Origin: an uncultured Roseburia sp. | Lineage (GTDB): Bacteria > Bacillota > Clostridia > Lachnospirales > Lachnospiraceae | DNA length: 22,163 nucleotides | Direction: 5' to 3' | Assembly: GCA_934292805.1 (NCBI GenBank) | Contig: CAKQXQ010000038.1 | Coordinates: forward strand, 1 to 22,163 | Part shown: in pieces, positions 1-8,061 of the stretch | Layout of the letters: each line of letters opens with the position of its first letter | Position numbering within the stretch: the first letter of the stretch is position 1 | Notes under the pieces: model-generated | Databases searched by the model: none | What the model saw: only the letters and a program-made list of their open reading frames with translations | Told to the model about the DNA's origin: nothing | Program-made: the position numbers and the translations under genes

Positions 1-2
1 TC

Positions 3-1340
3 TGTATCGTAGAGAGCGAGATCCATATGGTACAGGCTTTAGAGGATGTGAAAGCCGCAGGCTGTAATGCACTTGTTGTATATCTTGGAAACTTCGGACC
101 GGAAATCGCAGAGACATTACTTGCAAAGCATTTTGAAGGACCTAAAATGTTTATCGCAGCTGCTGAGGAATCCGGTAACAGCTTATTAGATGGAAGAGGC
201 GATGCATACTGCGGTATGTTAAATGCCAGCTATAACTTAAAGCTTCGCAATATCAAAGCATATATCCCGGAATATCCGGTTGGAACAGCTGAAGAATGTG
301 CAGACATGATCCATGAATTTGAACCGATCGCACGTGCTGTAGTTGCTTTAAGTGAATTAAAGATCATCAGCTTTGGACCAAGACCATTGAACTTCCTTGC
401 ATGTAATGCACCGATCAAACAGCTTTACAATCTTGGAGTAGAAATAGAGGAAAATTCAGAGCTTGACTTATTCGAAGCATTCAATAAACATGCAGGAGAT
501 GAAAGAATCCCATCTGTAGTAGCAGAGATGGAAGCAGAGCTTGGTGCCGGAAATAAGAAACCGGAAGTTCTTGCAAAATTAGCACAGTATGAACTTACAT
601 TAAAAGATTGGGTAAGGGATCACAAAGGATATCGTAAATATGTTGCGATCGCCGGAAAATGCTGGCCGGCATTCCAGACACAGTTTGGATTTGTACCATG
701 CTATGTGAACAGCCGACTGACCGGACAGGGAATTCCGGTATCCTGTGAAGTAGATATTTACGGATGCTTAAGTGAGTTTATCGGAACAGTGATCAGTGAA
801 GATGCTGTTACTCTGCTTGATATCAATAACTCTGTACCTGCAGATATGTATAAAGAAGAGATCGAAGGAAAATTCCCATACACATTAAAAGATACATTTA
901 TGGGATTCCACTGTGGAAACACAGCATCAGGAAAATTATCCTTCTGTGAAATGAGATATCAGAAAATCATGGCAAGAAGCCTTCCAATCGAAGTGACAAA
1001 CGGAACTTTAGAGGGGGATATCAAACCAGGAGATATTACATTCTTCCGTTTACAGAGCACAGCAGACAATATCCTTCGTGCATATATTGCACATGGGGAA
1101 GTACTTCCTGTTGCGACCAGATCATTTGGATCGATCGGGGTATTTGCAATTCCGGAGATGGGAAGATTCTATCGTCACGTACTGATCGAGAAGAATTTCC
1201 CACATCATGGAGCAGTTGCTTTCGGACATTATGGCAAGGCATTATATGAAGTATTCAAATACATTGGAGTAGATGTAGAGGAAATCGGTTACAATCAGCC
1301 GGCAGGCGTTCGCTATCCGACAGAGAATCCATTTGCATAA
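3..1340 (+). CDS. L-fucose isomerase-family protein (5' end cut by window edge)
   Basis: Ketol isomerase of the L-fucose/L-arabinose isomerase superfamily, interconverting an aldose and its ketose in the cytoplasm with a divalent metal. The frame is open from base 3 through the ATG at 27, so the true start lies outside the window; full-length relatives are near 490 residues and 446 are seen. Likely metal ligands are the Glu at 747-749 (CEVDIYG), the Asp at 819-821 (LLDINN) and a His of FPHHG near 1203-1208, matching the Glu/Asp/His set known for FucI. The stop is 79 bases before xylulokinase with no terminator between, so the two are probably cotranscribed. The substrate is uncertain: FucI relatives also isomerise D-arabinose, and a xylulokinase partner is not the usual fuculokinase. 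Confidence 0.85.
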   Translation, partial: CIVESEIHMVQALEDVKAAGCNALVVYLGNFGPEIAETLLAKHFEGPKMFIAAAEESGNSLLDGRGDAYCGMLNASYNLKLRNIKAYIPEYPVGTAEECADMIHEFEPIARAVVALSELKIISFGPRPLNFLACNAPIKQLYNLGVEIEENSELDLFEAFNKHAGDERIPSVVAEMEAELGAGNKKPEVLAKLAQYELTLKDWVRDHKGYRKYVAIAGKCWPAFQTQFGFVPCYVNSRLTGQGIPVSCEVDIYGCLSEFIGTVISEDAVTLLDINNSVPADMYKEEIEGKFPYTLKDTFMGFHCGNTASGKLSFCEMRYQKIMARSLPIEVTNGTLEGDIKPGDITFFRLQSTADNILRAYIAHGEVLPVATRSFGSIGVFAIPEMGRFYRHVLIEKNFPHHGAVAFGHYGKALYEVFKYIGVDVEEIGYNQPAGVRYPTENPFA

Positions 1341-1419
1341 AAAATAATTGTTACTGTTTGGACAAAGGTTCGATGGTTCTGTGAATGAGACGGAAAGATA
1401 ATAATAAAGGAGAAAGACG

Positions 1420-2877
1420 ATGAAATATATAGGAATAGATCTTGGGACTTCTGCGGTGAAGCTGCTTCTTATGAATGCGGATGGTAGGATCGAGAAGATT
1501 GCATCCCGTGAATATGGACTTTCTTTTCCACATCCGGGCTGGTCAGAACAGAATCCTTATGACTGGTATGAGCAGTCTGTTGATGGACTGAAAGAGTTAT
1601 TGTCGGAATGTGATAAAAAAGAAGTAGCGGGAATCAGCTTTGGCGGACAGATGCATGGACTTGTGACATTGGATGAAAAGGACGAGGTTATCCGTCCGGC
1701 GATCCTTTGGAACGATGGACGTACATCAGAGGAAACCAATTATCTGAATGAAGTGATCGGCAGAAACCGATTATCTGAGTACACTGCAAATATTGCATTT
1801 GCCGGATTTACAGCACCAAAAATCCTCTGGATGCAGAAAAATGAGCCGCAGCTGTGGGCAAGGGTAAAGAAGATCATGCTTCCGAAAGATTATCTTGCAT
1901 ACAGATTATCCGGAACATTCTGTACAGATTATTCGGATGCGTCAGGAATGCTGCTTTTAGATGTGAAAAACCGTTGCTGGTCCAAAGAAATGATGGAGAT
2001 CTGTCATGTTACAAGAGAACAGCTGCCGGATCTGTTTGAAAGTTATGAAGCAGTTGGTACCTTAAAACCGGAAATTGCAGAGGAATTAGGACTTTCTGCA
2101 GAAGTAAAGATCATCGCAGGAGCCGGGGATAATGCAGCCGCAGCAGTCGGAACTGGTACGGTTGGAGAAGGAAGATGCAATCTTTCTCTTGGAACAAGCG
2201 GAACGATTTTTATCACCAGTAAGAAGTTTGGAGTAGATGAGAACAATGCACTGCATTCTTTTGATCATGCAGATGGCGGTTATCATCTGATGGGATGCAT
2301 GCTTTCAGCAGCATCCTGCAACAAATGGTGGATGGATGAGATCCTAAAGACGAAAGACTATTCAGGAGAACAGAAAAAGATCGAAAAATTAGGAGAAAAT
2401 CCGGTATTTTTCCTTCCATATCTGATGGGAGAACGATCTCCACATAATAATCCGGATGCGAGAGCTATGTTCATCGGCATGTCAATGGATACGACAAGGG
2501 AAGATATGACCCAGGCTGTTTTAGAAGGTGTGGCATTCGGACTGCGTGATTCCTTAGAAGTAGCAAGAAGCCTCGGAATTTCAATCAAGCGGTCGAAAAT
2601 CTGCGGCGGCGGAGCAAAAAGTCCGTTATGGAGAAAGATCATCGCAGCAGTCATGAATCTAAAACTTGACATTATCGAGAGTGAGGAAGGCCCGGGATAT
2701 GGTGGAGCAATCCTTGCAGCGGTAGGATGCGGTGAATATGCAAGTGTGGAAGAAGCATGTGAAAAGCTTGTCAAAGTTGTGGATACGATTGAACCCGATC
2801 CGGTTCTCGTGGAAAAATATGAAGAAAAGTATCAGCAGTTCCGGAAGTTATATCCGACAGTGAAAAACCTGTTTTAA
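1420..2877 (+). CDS. xylB: Xylulokinase (FGGY family)
   Basis: ATP-dependent sugar kinase, most likely phosphorylating D-xylulose to feed the pentose phosphate pathway. The 485 residues fit the family length. Visible marks are the N-terminal phosphate loop DLGTS (residues 7-11), the GGQMHG substrate motif (75-80, with the Met-His pair typical of XylB), the catalytic Asp237 in AGAGDNA, LSLGTSG, and the C-terminal nucleotide-binding GGGAKSPLW. AAGGAG lies about 8 bases before the ATG. It follows a fucose-isomerase-like gene instead of xylA, so a related ketose such as ribulose remains possible. A strong hairpin terminator follows the stop. Confidence 0.9.
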   Translation: MKYIGIDLGTSAVKLLLMNADGRIEKIASREYGLSFPHPGWSEQNPYDWYEQSVDGLKELLSECDKKEVAGISFGGQMHGLVTLDEKDEVIRPAILWNDGRTSEETNYLNEVIGRNRLSEYTANIAFAGFTAPKILWMQKNEPQLWARVKKIMLPKDYLAYRLSGTFCTDYSDASGMLLLDVKNRCWSKEMMEICHVTREQLPDLFESYEAVGTLKPEIAEELGLSAEVKIIAGAGDNAAAAVGTGTVGEGRCNLSLGTSGTIFITSKKFGVDENNALHSFDHADGGYHLMGCMLSAASCNKWWMDEILKTKDYSGEQKKIEKLGENPVFFLPYLMGERSPHNNPDARAMFIGMSMDTTREDMTQAVLEGVAFGLRDSLEVARSLGISIKRSKICGGGAKSPLWRKIIAAVMNLKLDIIESEEGPGYGGAILAAVGCGEYASVEEACEKLVKVVDTIEPDPVLVEKYEEKYQQFRKLYPTVKNLF

Positions 2878-2913
2878 AAACAAAGCGGGCTGTAAAATAA
2901 GTTCCTGATTAAG

Positions 2914-2952
2914 AAACGCCAACTTTGGCAAATGTCGGTTTTGGCGTTTTTT
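2914..2952 (+). terminator. Intrinsic terminator after xylB
   Basis: Nine-base perfect arms (AAACGCCAA at 2914-2922 and TTGGCGTTT at 2941-2949) are separated by an 18-base loop and end in a six-T run. It lies 37 bases after the xylB stop and closes the sugar unit. Confidence 0.85.
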
Positions 2953-2977
2953 GTATGAGTTTTTCTATTTAAATTAC

Positions 2978-3006
2978 TTGAAGAAAAGTGGCGGCTTCTA
3001 TATAAT
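2978..3006 (+). promoter_or_regulatory. Sigma-A-type promoter for the CmpB-like gene
   Basis: TTGAAG (2978-2983) and a perfect TATAAT (3001-3006) are spaced by exactly 17 bases, just after the xylB terminator and about 100 bases before the next ATG. A second, weaker TTGACA with a poor -10 lies near 3028. Confidence 0.7.
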
Positions 3007-3107
3007 CAAAGGGTATGCTTGAAGGATTGACAGTACGTAATCAGAAAGATACAGAGTGAAAAAGAAAGAATTCGCCAAAAAAGCAGAAACAGGAAGAGGA
3101 CATACAA

Positions 3108-4406
3108 ATGATACAGTTTACAGGATATGATTTATTGTGGCTATTTTTTATATACTCCTTTGCAGGCTGGGTGTTAGAGACAGCTGTGGCAACACTTATG
3201 CACCGGAAGTTTTCCAACCGGGGGCTGGTAAATGGTCCGTTGTGCATTCTGTATGGTGTGGGAGCGATTGCTATGTCTGTGGGTCTGCAGGAGCTGACCG
3301 GATTATGGCTTTTTTTATTTGCGTCTTTGTATGCAGCTGTCACGGAATTTATTGCAGGAAAATTAATTGAGAAATTTTATCATAAACGCTGGTGGGATTA
3401 CAGTAAGAGTAAATGGAACTTAGACGGTTACATCTGCCTTCCGGTTTCCCTTTTGAAAGGTGCACTGGGCTATATCGTAGTCCGTTATGCGAACCGTTTG
3501 GTATTTCGTTTGCTGGCGATCCTGCCACAGCTTTTGGTACATATTGTTCTGCTGGTGTTACTCGGTGTGCTTGCGGTGGATGTACTCGCCTCCTATCTGC
3601 TTATGACAGGAAAAAGCGATCATCCGGAAAAATGGCTGGAAGCAAACAACAAAATCGATCGTTTCCGCATCAGGCTTGGCAATAAGATTGCAGATTCGAT
3701 TGAAAAACGAATGACAAAAGCCTACCCGAAGGCAGACTTTGTAGAAAAGATCACAAAGGATGAAACGGTTTTTGCAAAGGACTGTGACTTTTATAAAATT
3801 GTGATACTGTTTTTTGTGGGAGCATTTTTAGGAGACATTACGGAGACAATTTTCTGCCGCATCACAGCCGGGGTATGGATGAGCCGCAGCAGTGTGGTAT
3901 GGGGACCGTTCAGCATCGTGTGGGGACTTGCGATTGCAATAGTGACAGCAATGTTATATAAATATAAGGATAGAAGCGATAGATTTCTGTTTTTAACAGG
4001 CACTTTTTTAGGTGGTGCCTACGAGTATCTGTGCAGTGTGTTCACGGAGCTGGTATTTGGAAAAGTATTTTGGGATTACAGCTGGATGCCTTTCAACCTT
4101 GGTGGAAGAATCAATCTGTTGTATTGTTTCTTCTGGGGAATTGCAGCTGTTGTGTGGTTTAAGATACTGTATCCGAAAATTTCGGGATTGATAGAAAAAA
4201 TTCCCATTGTGATCGGCAGGATAATGACATGGATACTGATCGTATTTATGTGCTGCAATGTTGCAGTATCCTGCATGGCATTAATACGTTATGATGAGAG
4301 AGGCAGACAGGTGGAAGCAACTGAAAGCTGGCAGGTGTACATGGACGAGCATTACGATGATGCAAAAATGGCACACATTTATCCAAATGCCAAGACGTGT
4401 GAATAG
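3108..4406 (+). CDS. Membrane protein with two CmpB-type (putative ABC transporter type IV) domains
   Basis: Predicted polytopic membrane protein of 432 residues; its function in the cell is unknown. Two related halves are visible. The first (about 1-150) has FIYSFAGWVLET, NRGLVNGPLCILYG and a WWDYS motif. The second (about 225-400) repeats the plan with FFVGAFLGDITET, SRSSVVWGPFSIVWG, a matching FWDYS, and GRINLLYCFFWG. Between them lies a charged linker rich in Lys and Asp (about residues 170-220). This is the family annotated as CmpB or putative ABC-transporter type IV, but no ATPase partner is adjacent. The ATG follows GGAAGAGG. It has its own promoter; the molybdenum block begins 79 bases downstream with no terminator seen. 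Confidence 0.75.
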   Translation: MIQFTGYDLLWLFFIYSFAGWVLETAVATLMHRKFSNRGLVNGPLCILYGVGAIAMSVGLQELTGLWLFLFASLYAAVTEFIAGKLIEKFYHKRWWDYSKSKWNLDGYICLPVSLLKGALGYIVVRYANRLVFRLLAILPQLLVHIVLLVLLGVLAVDVLASYLLMTGKSDHPEKWLEANNKIDRFRIRLGNKIADSIEKRMTKAYPKADFVEKITKDETVFAKDCDFYKIVILFFVGAFLGDITETIFCRITAGVWMSRSSVVWGPFSIVWGLAIAIVTAMLYKYKDRSDRFLFLTGTFLGGAYEYLCSVFTELVFGKVFWDYSWMPFNLGGRINLLYCFFWGIAAVVWFKILYPKISGLIEKIPIVIGRIMTWILIVFMCCNVAVSCMALIRYDERGRQVEATESWQVYMDEHYDDAKMAHIYPNAKTCE

Positions 4407-4485
4407 AAGAACACGATGCAGTTTGAGTGAAAATATACAGATTATAAATGCAAAGCAATGCTTAAGGGAAAACAGGGGGAAAGCG

Positions 4486-5508
4486 ATGAAATTAATTAAA
4501 ACAGAAGATGCGGTCGGTCATGTTTTATGTCATGATATGACGCAGATTATAAAAGGTGTCACGAAAGACGCAAGATTCCGCAAAGGACATATCGTGACAG
4601 AAGAGGATATACCGGTTCTTTTATCAATGGGAAAAGAAAATCTTTATGTCTGGGAGAAGAATGAGAATATGCTTCATGAGGATGAGGCAGCAGAGATTCT
4701 GCGTGAGATCTGCCAGGGAGAACATATGCATGCATCCCAGCCGAAAGAGGGAAAAATCGAGCTGACCTCGGATATTGATGGAATTTTAACGATCAATGTG
4801 GAAAAACTGCTGGCAGTCAATTCGCTCGGTGAGATGATGATCGCAACAAGGCATTCTTACACTCCTGTGAAAAAGGGAGCAAAGCTTGCCGCAACCAGAA
4901 TTATTCCACTGATCATTGAAAAAGAGAAAATGGAAGAGGCCAGACAGTGTGCGGGGGAAAAACCGCTTGTCAATGTACTTCCTTATAAATTAAAGACCGC
5001 AGCACTGATCACAACCGGGGGCGAAGTTGCAAAAGGTCTGATCAAGGACACTTTTTCGGATGTAGTGATCGGAAAATTAAAGGCATATGGAATTGAGACA
5101 ATAGAGCACTTCTATCCGGGAGATGATGAAAGCCTTATTACAGAAAAGATTTTGGAATATAAGGAAAAAGGAGTCGATATGATTCTCTGTACAGGTGGAA
5201 TGAGCGTGGACCCGGATGACAGGACACCGGGAGCAATCAAACGTTCAGGAGCAGGGATCGTGACATACGGAGCACCGGTTCTTCCGGGGGCGATGTTTTT
5301 ACTGGCGTATTTTGAGGATGGCACACCGGTACTGGGACTCCCTGGTTGTGTTATGTATGCAAAGAGTACGATTTTTGATCTTATGCTGCCACGAATCGCA
5401 GCAGGAATTACGGTAAAGGCAGAGGATCTGTATGTATTAGGACATGGTGGACTTTGTCTTGGATGCGAAGAGTGCCGTTTCCCGGATTGCTCTTTTGGAA
5501 AAGCTTAA
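4486..5508 (+). CDS. Molybdopterin-binding (MoCF/MoeA-like) protein with C-terminal Cys cluster
   Basis: A 340-residue protein with an N-terminal region resembling a MoeA lead-in and a MoCF/molybdopterin-binding fold from about residue 168 (ALITTGGEVAKG, ILCTGGMSVDPDDRTPGAI, LPGAMFLLAY, GLPGCVMY). This fold binds molybdopterin in cofactor maturation. The tail carries four cysteines (C324, C327, C330, C335 in CLGCEEC...PDC), which suggests a metal site or redox switch; that is inference. The start at 4486 is chosen because AGGGGGA sits 7 bases upstream. The in-frame ATG at 4291 would overlap the upstream gene by 116 bases. It is the first gene of the molybdenum block, 41 bases before moaC. The active chemistry (insertase or adenylation) cannot be read from sequence. 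Confidence 0.8.
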   Translation: MKLIKTEDAVGHVLCHDMTQIIKGVTKDARFRKGHIVTEEDIPVLLSMGKENLYVWEKNENMLHEDEAAEILREICQGEHMHASQPKEGKIELTSDIDGILTINVEKLLAVNSLGEMMIATRHSYTPVKKGAKLAATRIIPLIIEKEKMEEARQCAGEKPLVNVLPYKLKTAALITTGGEVAKGLIKDTFSDVVIGKLKAYGIETIEHFYPGDDESLITEKILEYKEKGVDMILCTGGMSVDPDDRTPGAIKRSGAGIVTYGAPVLPGAMFLLAYFEDGTPVLGLPGCVMYAKSTIFDLMLPRIAAGITVKAEDLYVLGHGGLCLGCEECRFPDCSFGKA

Positions 5509-5549
5509 GGAAATAGCAATAGACATTGTGAAACAGAAAGGTACGGATT

Positions 5550-6041
5550 ATGGGATTTAATCATTTTGATGAGAATGGAAATGCCGTGATGGTAGATGTG
5601 TCTGCCAAGGAAGTTACAGAACGTATCGCGGTTGCAAGCGGGAAGATCCATGTGAACCGGGAAGTGATGGAGGCAATTGTCAATCATACGGCCCAAAAGG
5701 GAGATGTTCTGACAGTGGCAAGAGTAGCCGGTATTATGGCAACAAAGCAGACATCAAACCTGATCCCGATGTGTCATCCGCTTTGCCTGAATAAATGTAC
5801 GGTTGAGTTTGAAGTGGATGAAGAGAACGGAATCATTCAGACATGGTGTACCGTGAAAGTTTCCGGGAAAACCGGTGTTGAAATGGAAGCATTGATGGGT
5901 GTAAATGTTACACTTTTAACAATATATGATATGTGCAAAGCCATGGACAGAGGGATGGAGATCACCGATGTTCATCTTGAAAAAAAGGATGGTGGAAAAT
6001 CCGGACTTTTTGAACGGTGCAGCACAGAAGGATTTGAATAA
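5550..6041 (+). CDS. moaC: Cyclic pyranopterin monophosphate synthase MoaC
   Basis: Converts the cyclic dihydro-GTP product of MoaA into cyclic pyranopterin monophosphate, the first stable precursor of molybdenum cofactor. The 163-residue length is typical. Expected active-site residues are present: K50, the MCHPL motif with H76, the EMEALMGV segment (111-118), and D127 and K130 in IYDMCK, matching the Asp/Lys pair known in the E. coli enzyme. AGAAAGG precedes the ATG. The stop is four bases before moaA, so the two are almost certainly translated from one message. Confidence 0.95.
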   Translation: MGFNHFDENGNAVMVDVSAKEVTERIAVASGKIHVNREVMEAIVNHTAQKGDVLTVARVAGIMATKQTSNLIPMCHPLCLNKCTVEFEVDEENGIIQTWCTVKVSGKTGVEMEALMGVNVTLLTIYDMCKAMDRGMEITDVHLEKKDGGKSGLFERCSTEGFE

Positions 6042-6045
6042 ATAC

Positions 6046-7056
6046 ATGATAGATCAGTATGGAAGAGAGATCGATTATCTTCGGATCTCAATTACAGACA
6101 AATGCAACCTGCACTGTAAATATTGTATGCCGGTGCAGGATACGGAATCAAAAAAGAATGAAGATCATACAACAGAGCAGAAAATGTGTGCCATGAGACA
6201 GAGACTGTCTTATGAGGAAATCTGCAGACTGGTACATATTTTTTCACAGCTTGGAATGAAAAAGGTCAAGATCACGGGCGGAGAGCCGCTTTTAAGAAAA
6301 GATGTATGCAGTCTGATCTCCATGTGTAAGAAAGAATATCACATGGAGTCGGTGACGATAACAACAAATGGTGTTTTTCTGGAAACATATTTAGAGGAAC
6401 TGCATCAGGCAGGAACAGATGGGATAAATATCAGTCTGGATACGATGGATCCGGAAAAATATCGGAAGATCACCGGAGAAAATTGTGTGGAAAAAGTAAA
6501 GAAGGCTTTGATATGCTGTGCAGATAAAGAACAGTTCCAGGTGAAAATCAATTGTGTGCTTCTTGATCAGGAATGGGAGGAATTATCAGAACTGATCGAA
6601 CTGACCAGGACACACAGGATCTCGGTGCGTTTCATTGAACAGATGCCAATCGGTCATGGCACGGTAGAACAGTCATGGACAGAAGAAAGAATCAAAGAAC
6701 AATTGAAAGCAGAGGGGAAAACTCTGAAGGCTGTCTCAGAAAAACTGGGCAATGGTCCTGCATATTACATACAGATAAAAGGGTATAAAGGAACGATTGG
6801 ATTTATCAGTGCCATGTCGCACAAGTTCTGTGATAAATGTAACCGGGTCAGACTGACAGCGGATGGATTTTTGAAGCCATGCCTGCAATACGGAAAAGGC
6901 ACAGACCTTTTAAAACTCTTACGAAGCAAGGCCAGTGACGAGGAGATACGAAGAGAGATAGAAGACTGTATATATAAAAAACCTCACAGTCATCATATGG
7001 AAGACCGGAAATCGGGCGGAATAGAAACAGAGAATATGGCAGAGATCGGAGGCTGA
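6046..7056 (+). CDS. moaA: GTP 3',8-cyclase MoaA (radical SAM)
   Basis: Radical SAM enzyme that rearranges GTP in the first step of molybdenum cofactor synthesis. The 336 residues carry the SAM cluster cysteines C20, C24 and C27 (CNLHCKYC), the GGEPLLR motif, and the second cluster C262, C265 and C279 (CDKCNRVRLTADG...PC). The protein ends in Gly-Gly; the MoaA C-terminal diglycine is known to be needed for activity. Start 6046 is chosen because it aligns with the usual N terminus (YGREIDYLRISIT) and lies just after the moaC stop; the longer frame from 5926 would run inside moaC. AGAAGGA lies about 13 bases upstream, a rather long spacing. The gene ends two bases before the next ATG. Confidence 0.95.
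   Translation: MIDQYGREIDYLRISITDKCNLHCKYCMPVQDTESKKNEDHTTEQKMCAMRQRLSYEEICRLVHIFSQLGMKKVKITGGEPLLRKDVCSLISMCKKEYHMESVTITTNGVFLETYLEELHQAGTDGINISLDTMDPEKYRKITGENCVEKVKKALICCADKEQFQVKINCVLLDQEWEELSELIELTRTHRISVRFIEQMPIGHGTVEQSWTEERIKEQLKAEGKTLKAVSEKLGNGPAYYIQIKGYKGTIGFISAMSHKFCDKCNRVRLTADGFLKPCLQYGKGTDLLKLLRSKASDEEIRREIEDCIYKKPHSHHMEDRKSGGIETENMAEIGG
7048..7052 (+). promoter_or_regulatory. Ribosome binding site of the MOSC-MogA gene inside the moaA diglycine codons
   Basis: GGAGG spans the last two moaA codons (GGA GGC, the functional Gly-Gly tail) and stands six bases before the next ATG at 7059. It is a strong Shine-Dalgarno site and fixes that start. Confidence 0.75.
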
Positions 7057-7058
7057 CA

Positions 7059-7988
7059 ATGGGAAAAGTAATGGCAGTGTGCATCAGCGAAAAACGCGGC
7101 ACGCAGAAAAAGAATATAAAGACAGCAGAATTTCGTGAAAACTGGGGAATTGCAGGTGATGCACATGCAGGAAACTGGCACAGACAGGTATCACTTCTTT
7201 CTTATGAAACGATTGAGGCATTCAAGGCAAAAGGAGCGAAGATCGATGAAGGAGCATTTGGCGAGAATCTGATCGTAAGCGGATTTGATTTCACAAAGCT
7301 TCCGGTTGGAACTGTATTCCAGTGTAATGATGTAGTACTTGAAATGACACAGATCGGCAAAGAATGTCACAACGGATGTGAGATTTTTCAGAAAATGGGG
7401 GAATGCATTATGCCAACAAACGGAGTGTTTGCGAAAGTGATCCATGGAGGAAGGATTTCTGTAGGCGACACATTTGAACTGAAGAAGCGGGATTGCTATC
7501 GGGTAGCAATTATCACATTAAGTGATACTGCATCAAAAGGCGAACGGATCGATGAGAGTGGCAGGGCAATCAGAGACATTGTAACAGAAAAAGGATATGA
7601 GGTTGTATCAGAGACGATCCTTCCGGATGAACCAGAACAGCTTACATCTTTATTAAGAAAGCTTGCAGATGAAGATCTTGCAGATCTGATCCTTACGACT
7701 GGCGGAACCGGTTTTTCAAAAAGAGATCAGACTCCGGAGGCAACACTTGAGGTGATCGAGAGAGAGACACCGGGAGTTTCTGAGGCAATGCGTTATTATT
7801 CACTTCAGATCACACCGAGAGCCATGTTATCCAGAGGAGTTTCCGGCATAAGGAAAGAAGCACTGATCGTCAATCTTCCGGGAAGCCCGAAGGCAGTGAA
7901 AGAATGCTTAGAATATGCGATCGGGGCATTGACACACGGACTGGATATCTTAAAGGGAAATGATGGCAATTGTGCAATGCCAGGATAA
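7059..7988 (+). CDS. MOSC domain - MogA/MoaB fusion protein
   Basis: Two-domain protein of 309 residues. Residues 1 to about 143 form a MOSC domain: GDAHAGNWHRQVSLLS, the GAFGENL motif, and C103 in GKECHNGCEIF, the conserved Cys position linked to sulfur/Moco handling. From about 147 onward it is a MogA/MoaB molybdopterin adenylyltransferase-type domain: VAIITLSDTASKGERIDESG, ILTTGGTGFSKRDQTPEAT, ISRGVSG-like RGVSGIRK, and NLPGSPKAV. MogA-type proteins adenylate molybdopterin before metal insertion. The fusion couples a sulfur-carrier-like domain to a late cofactor step. The gene lies two bases after moaA and 73 bases before modA. How the MOSC half works here is not established by sequence. 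Confidence 0.88.
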   Translation: MGKVMAVCISEKRGTQKKNIKTAEFRENWGIAGDAHAGNWHRQVSLLSYETIEAFKAKGAKIDEGAFGENLIVSGFDFTKLPVGTVFQCNDVVLEMTQIGKECHNGCEIFQKMGECIMPTNGVFAKVIHGGRISVGDTFELKKRDCYRVAIITLSDTASKGERIDESGRAIRDIVTEKGYEVVSETILPDEPEQLTSLLRKLADEDLADLILTTGGTGFSKRDQTPEATLEVIERETPGVSEAMRYYSLQITPRAMLSRGVSGIRKEALIVNLPGSPKAVKECLEYAIGALTHGLDILKGNDGNCAMPG

Positions 7989-7999
7989 AAATCATTTAT

Positions 8000-8017
8000 T
8001 TCATATAAAAATATGAA
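8000..8017. promoter_or_regulatory. Inverted repeat upstream of modA (possible operator)
   Basis: Perfect 7-base arms (TTCATAT and ATATGAA) around AAAA, in the only sizeable gap within the molybdenum block, 45 bases before the modA start. It could be a regulator site separating import from synthesis genes. The gap is very AT-rich, so chance is a real alternative, and no ModE gene is in the window. Confidence 0.3.
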
Positions 8018-8061
8018 GATGATAAAATAAATTATGCATAGAATGTGTGAGGAAAAAGCAA

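Noticed and set aside
2358..2774. 138-codon minus-strand open frame within xylB
   Set aside because: Shadow of the xylulokinase coding sequence; low-complexity Ser/Pro-rich translation and no motifs.
4291..4485. N-terminal extension of the molybdopterin-binding protein
   Set aside because: It overlaps the upstream gene, has no ribosome site and reads as non-family sequence; 4486 has a good site.
4407..4485. Molybdenum cofactor riboswitch before the molybdenum block
   Set aside because: The gap is only 79 bases and shows none of the expected long conserved stems.
5926..6045. N-terminal extension of MoaA
   Set aside because: These codons lie in moaC in another frame; the conserved MoaA start is at 6046.
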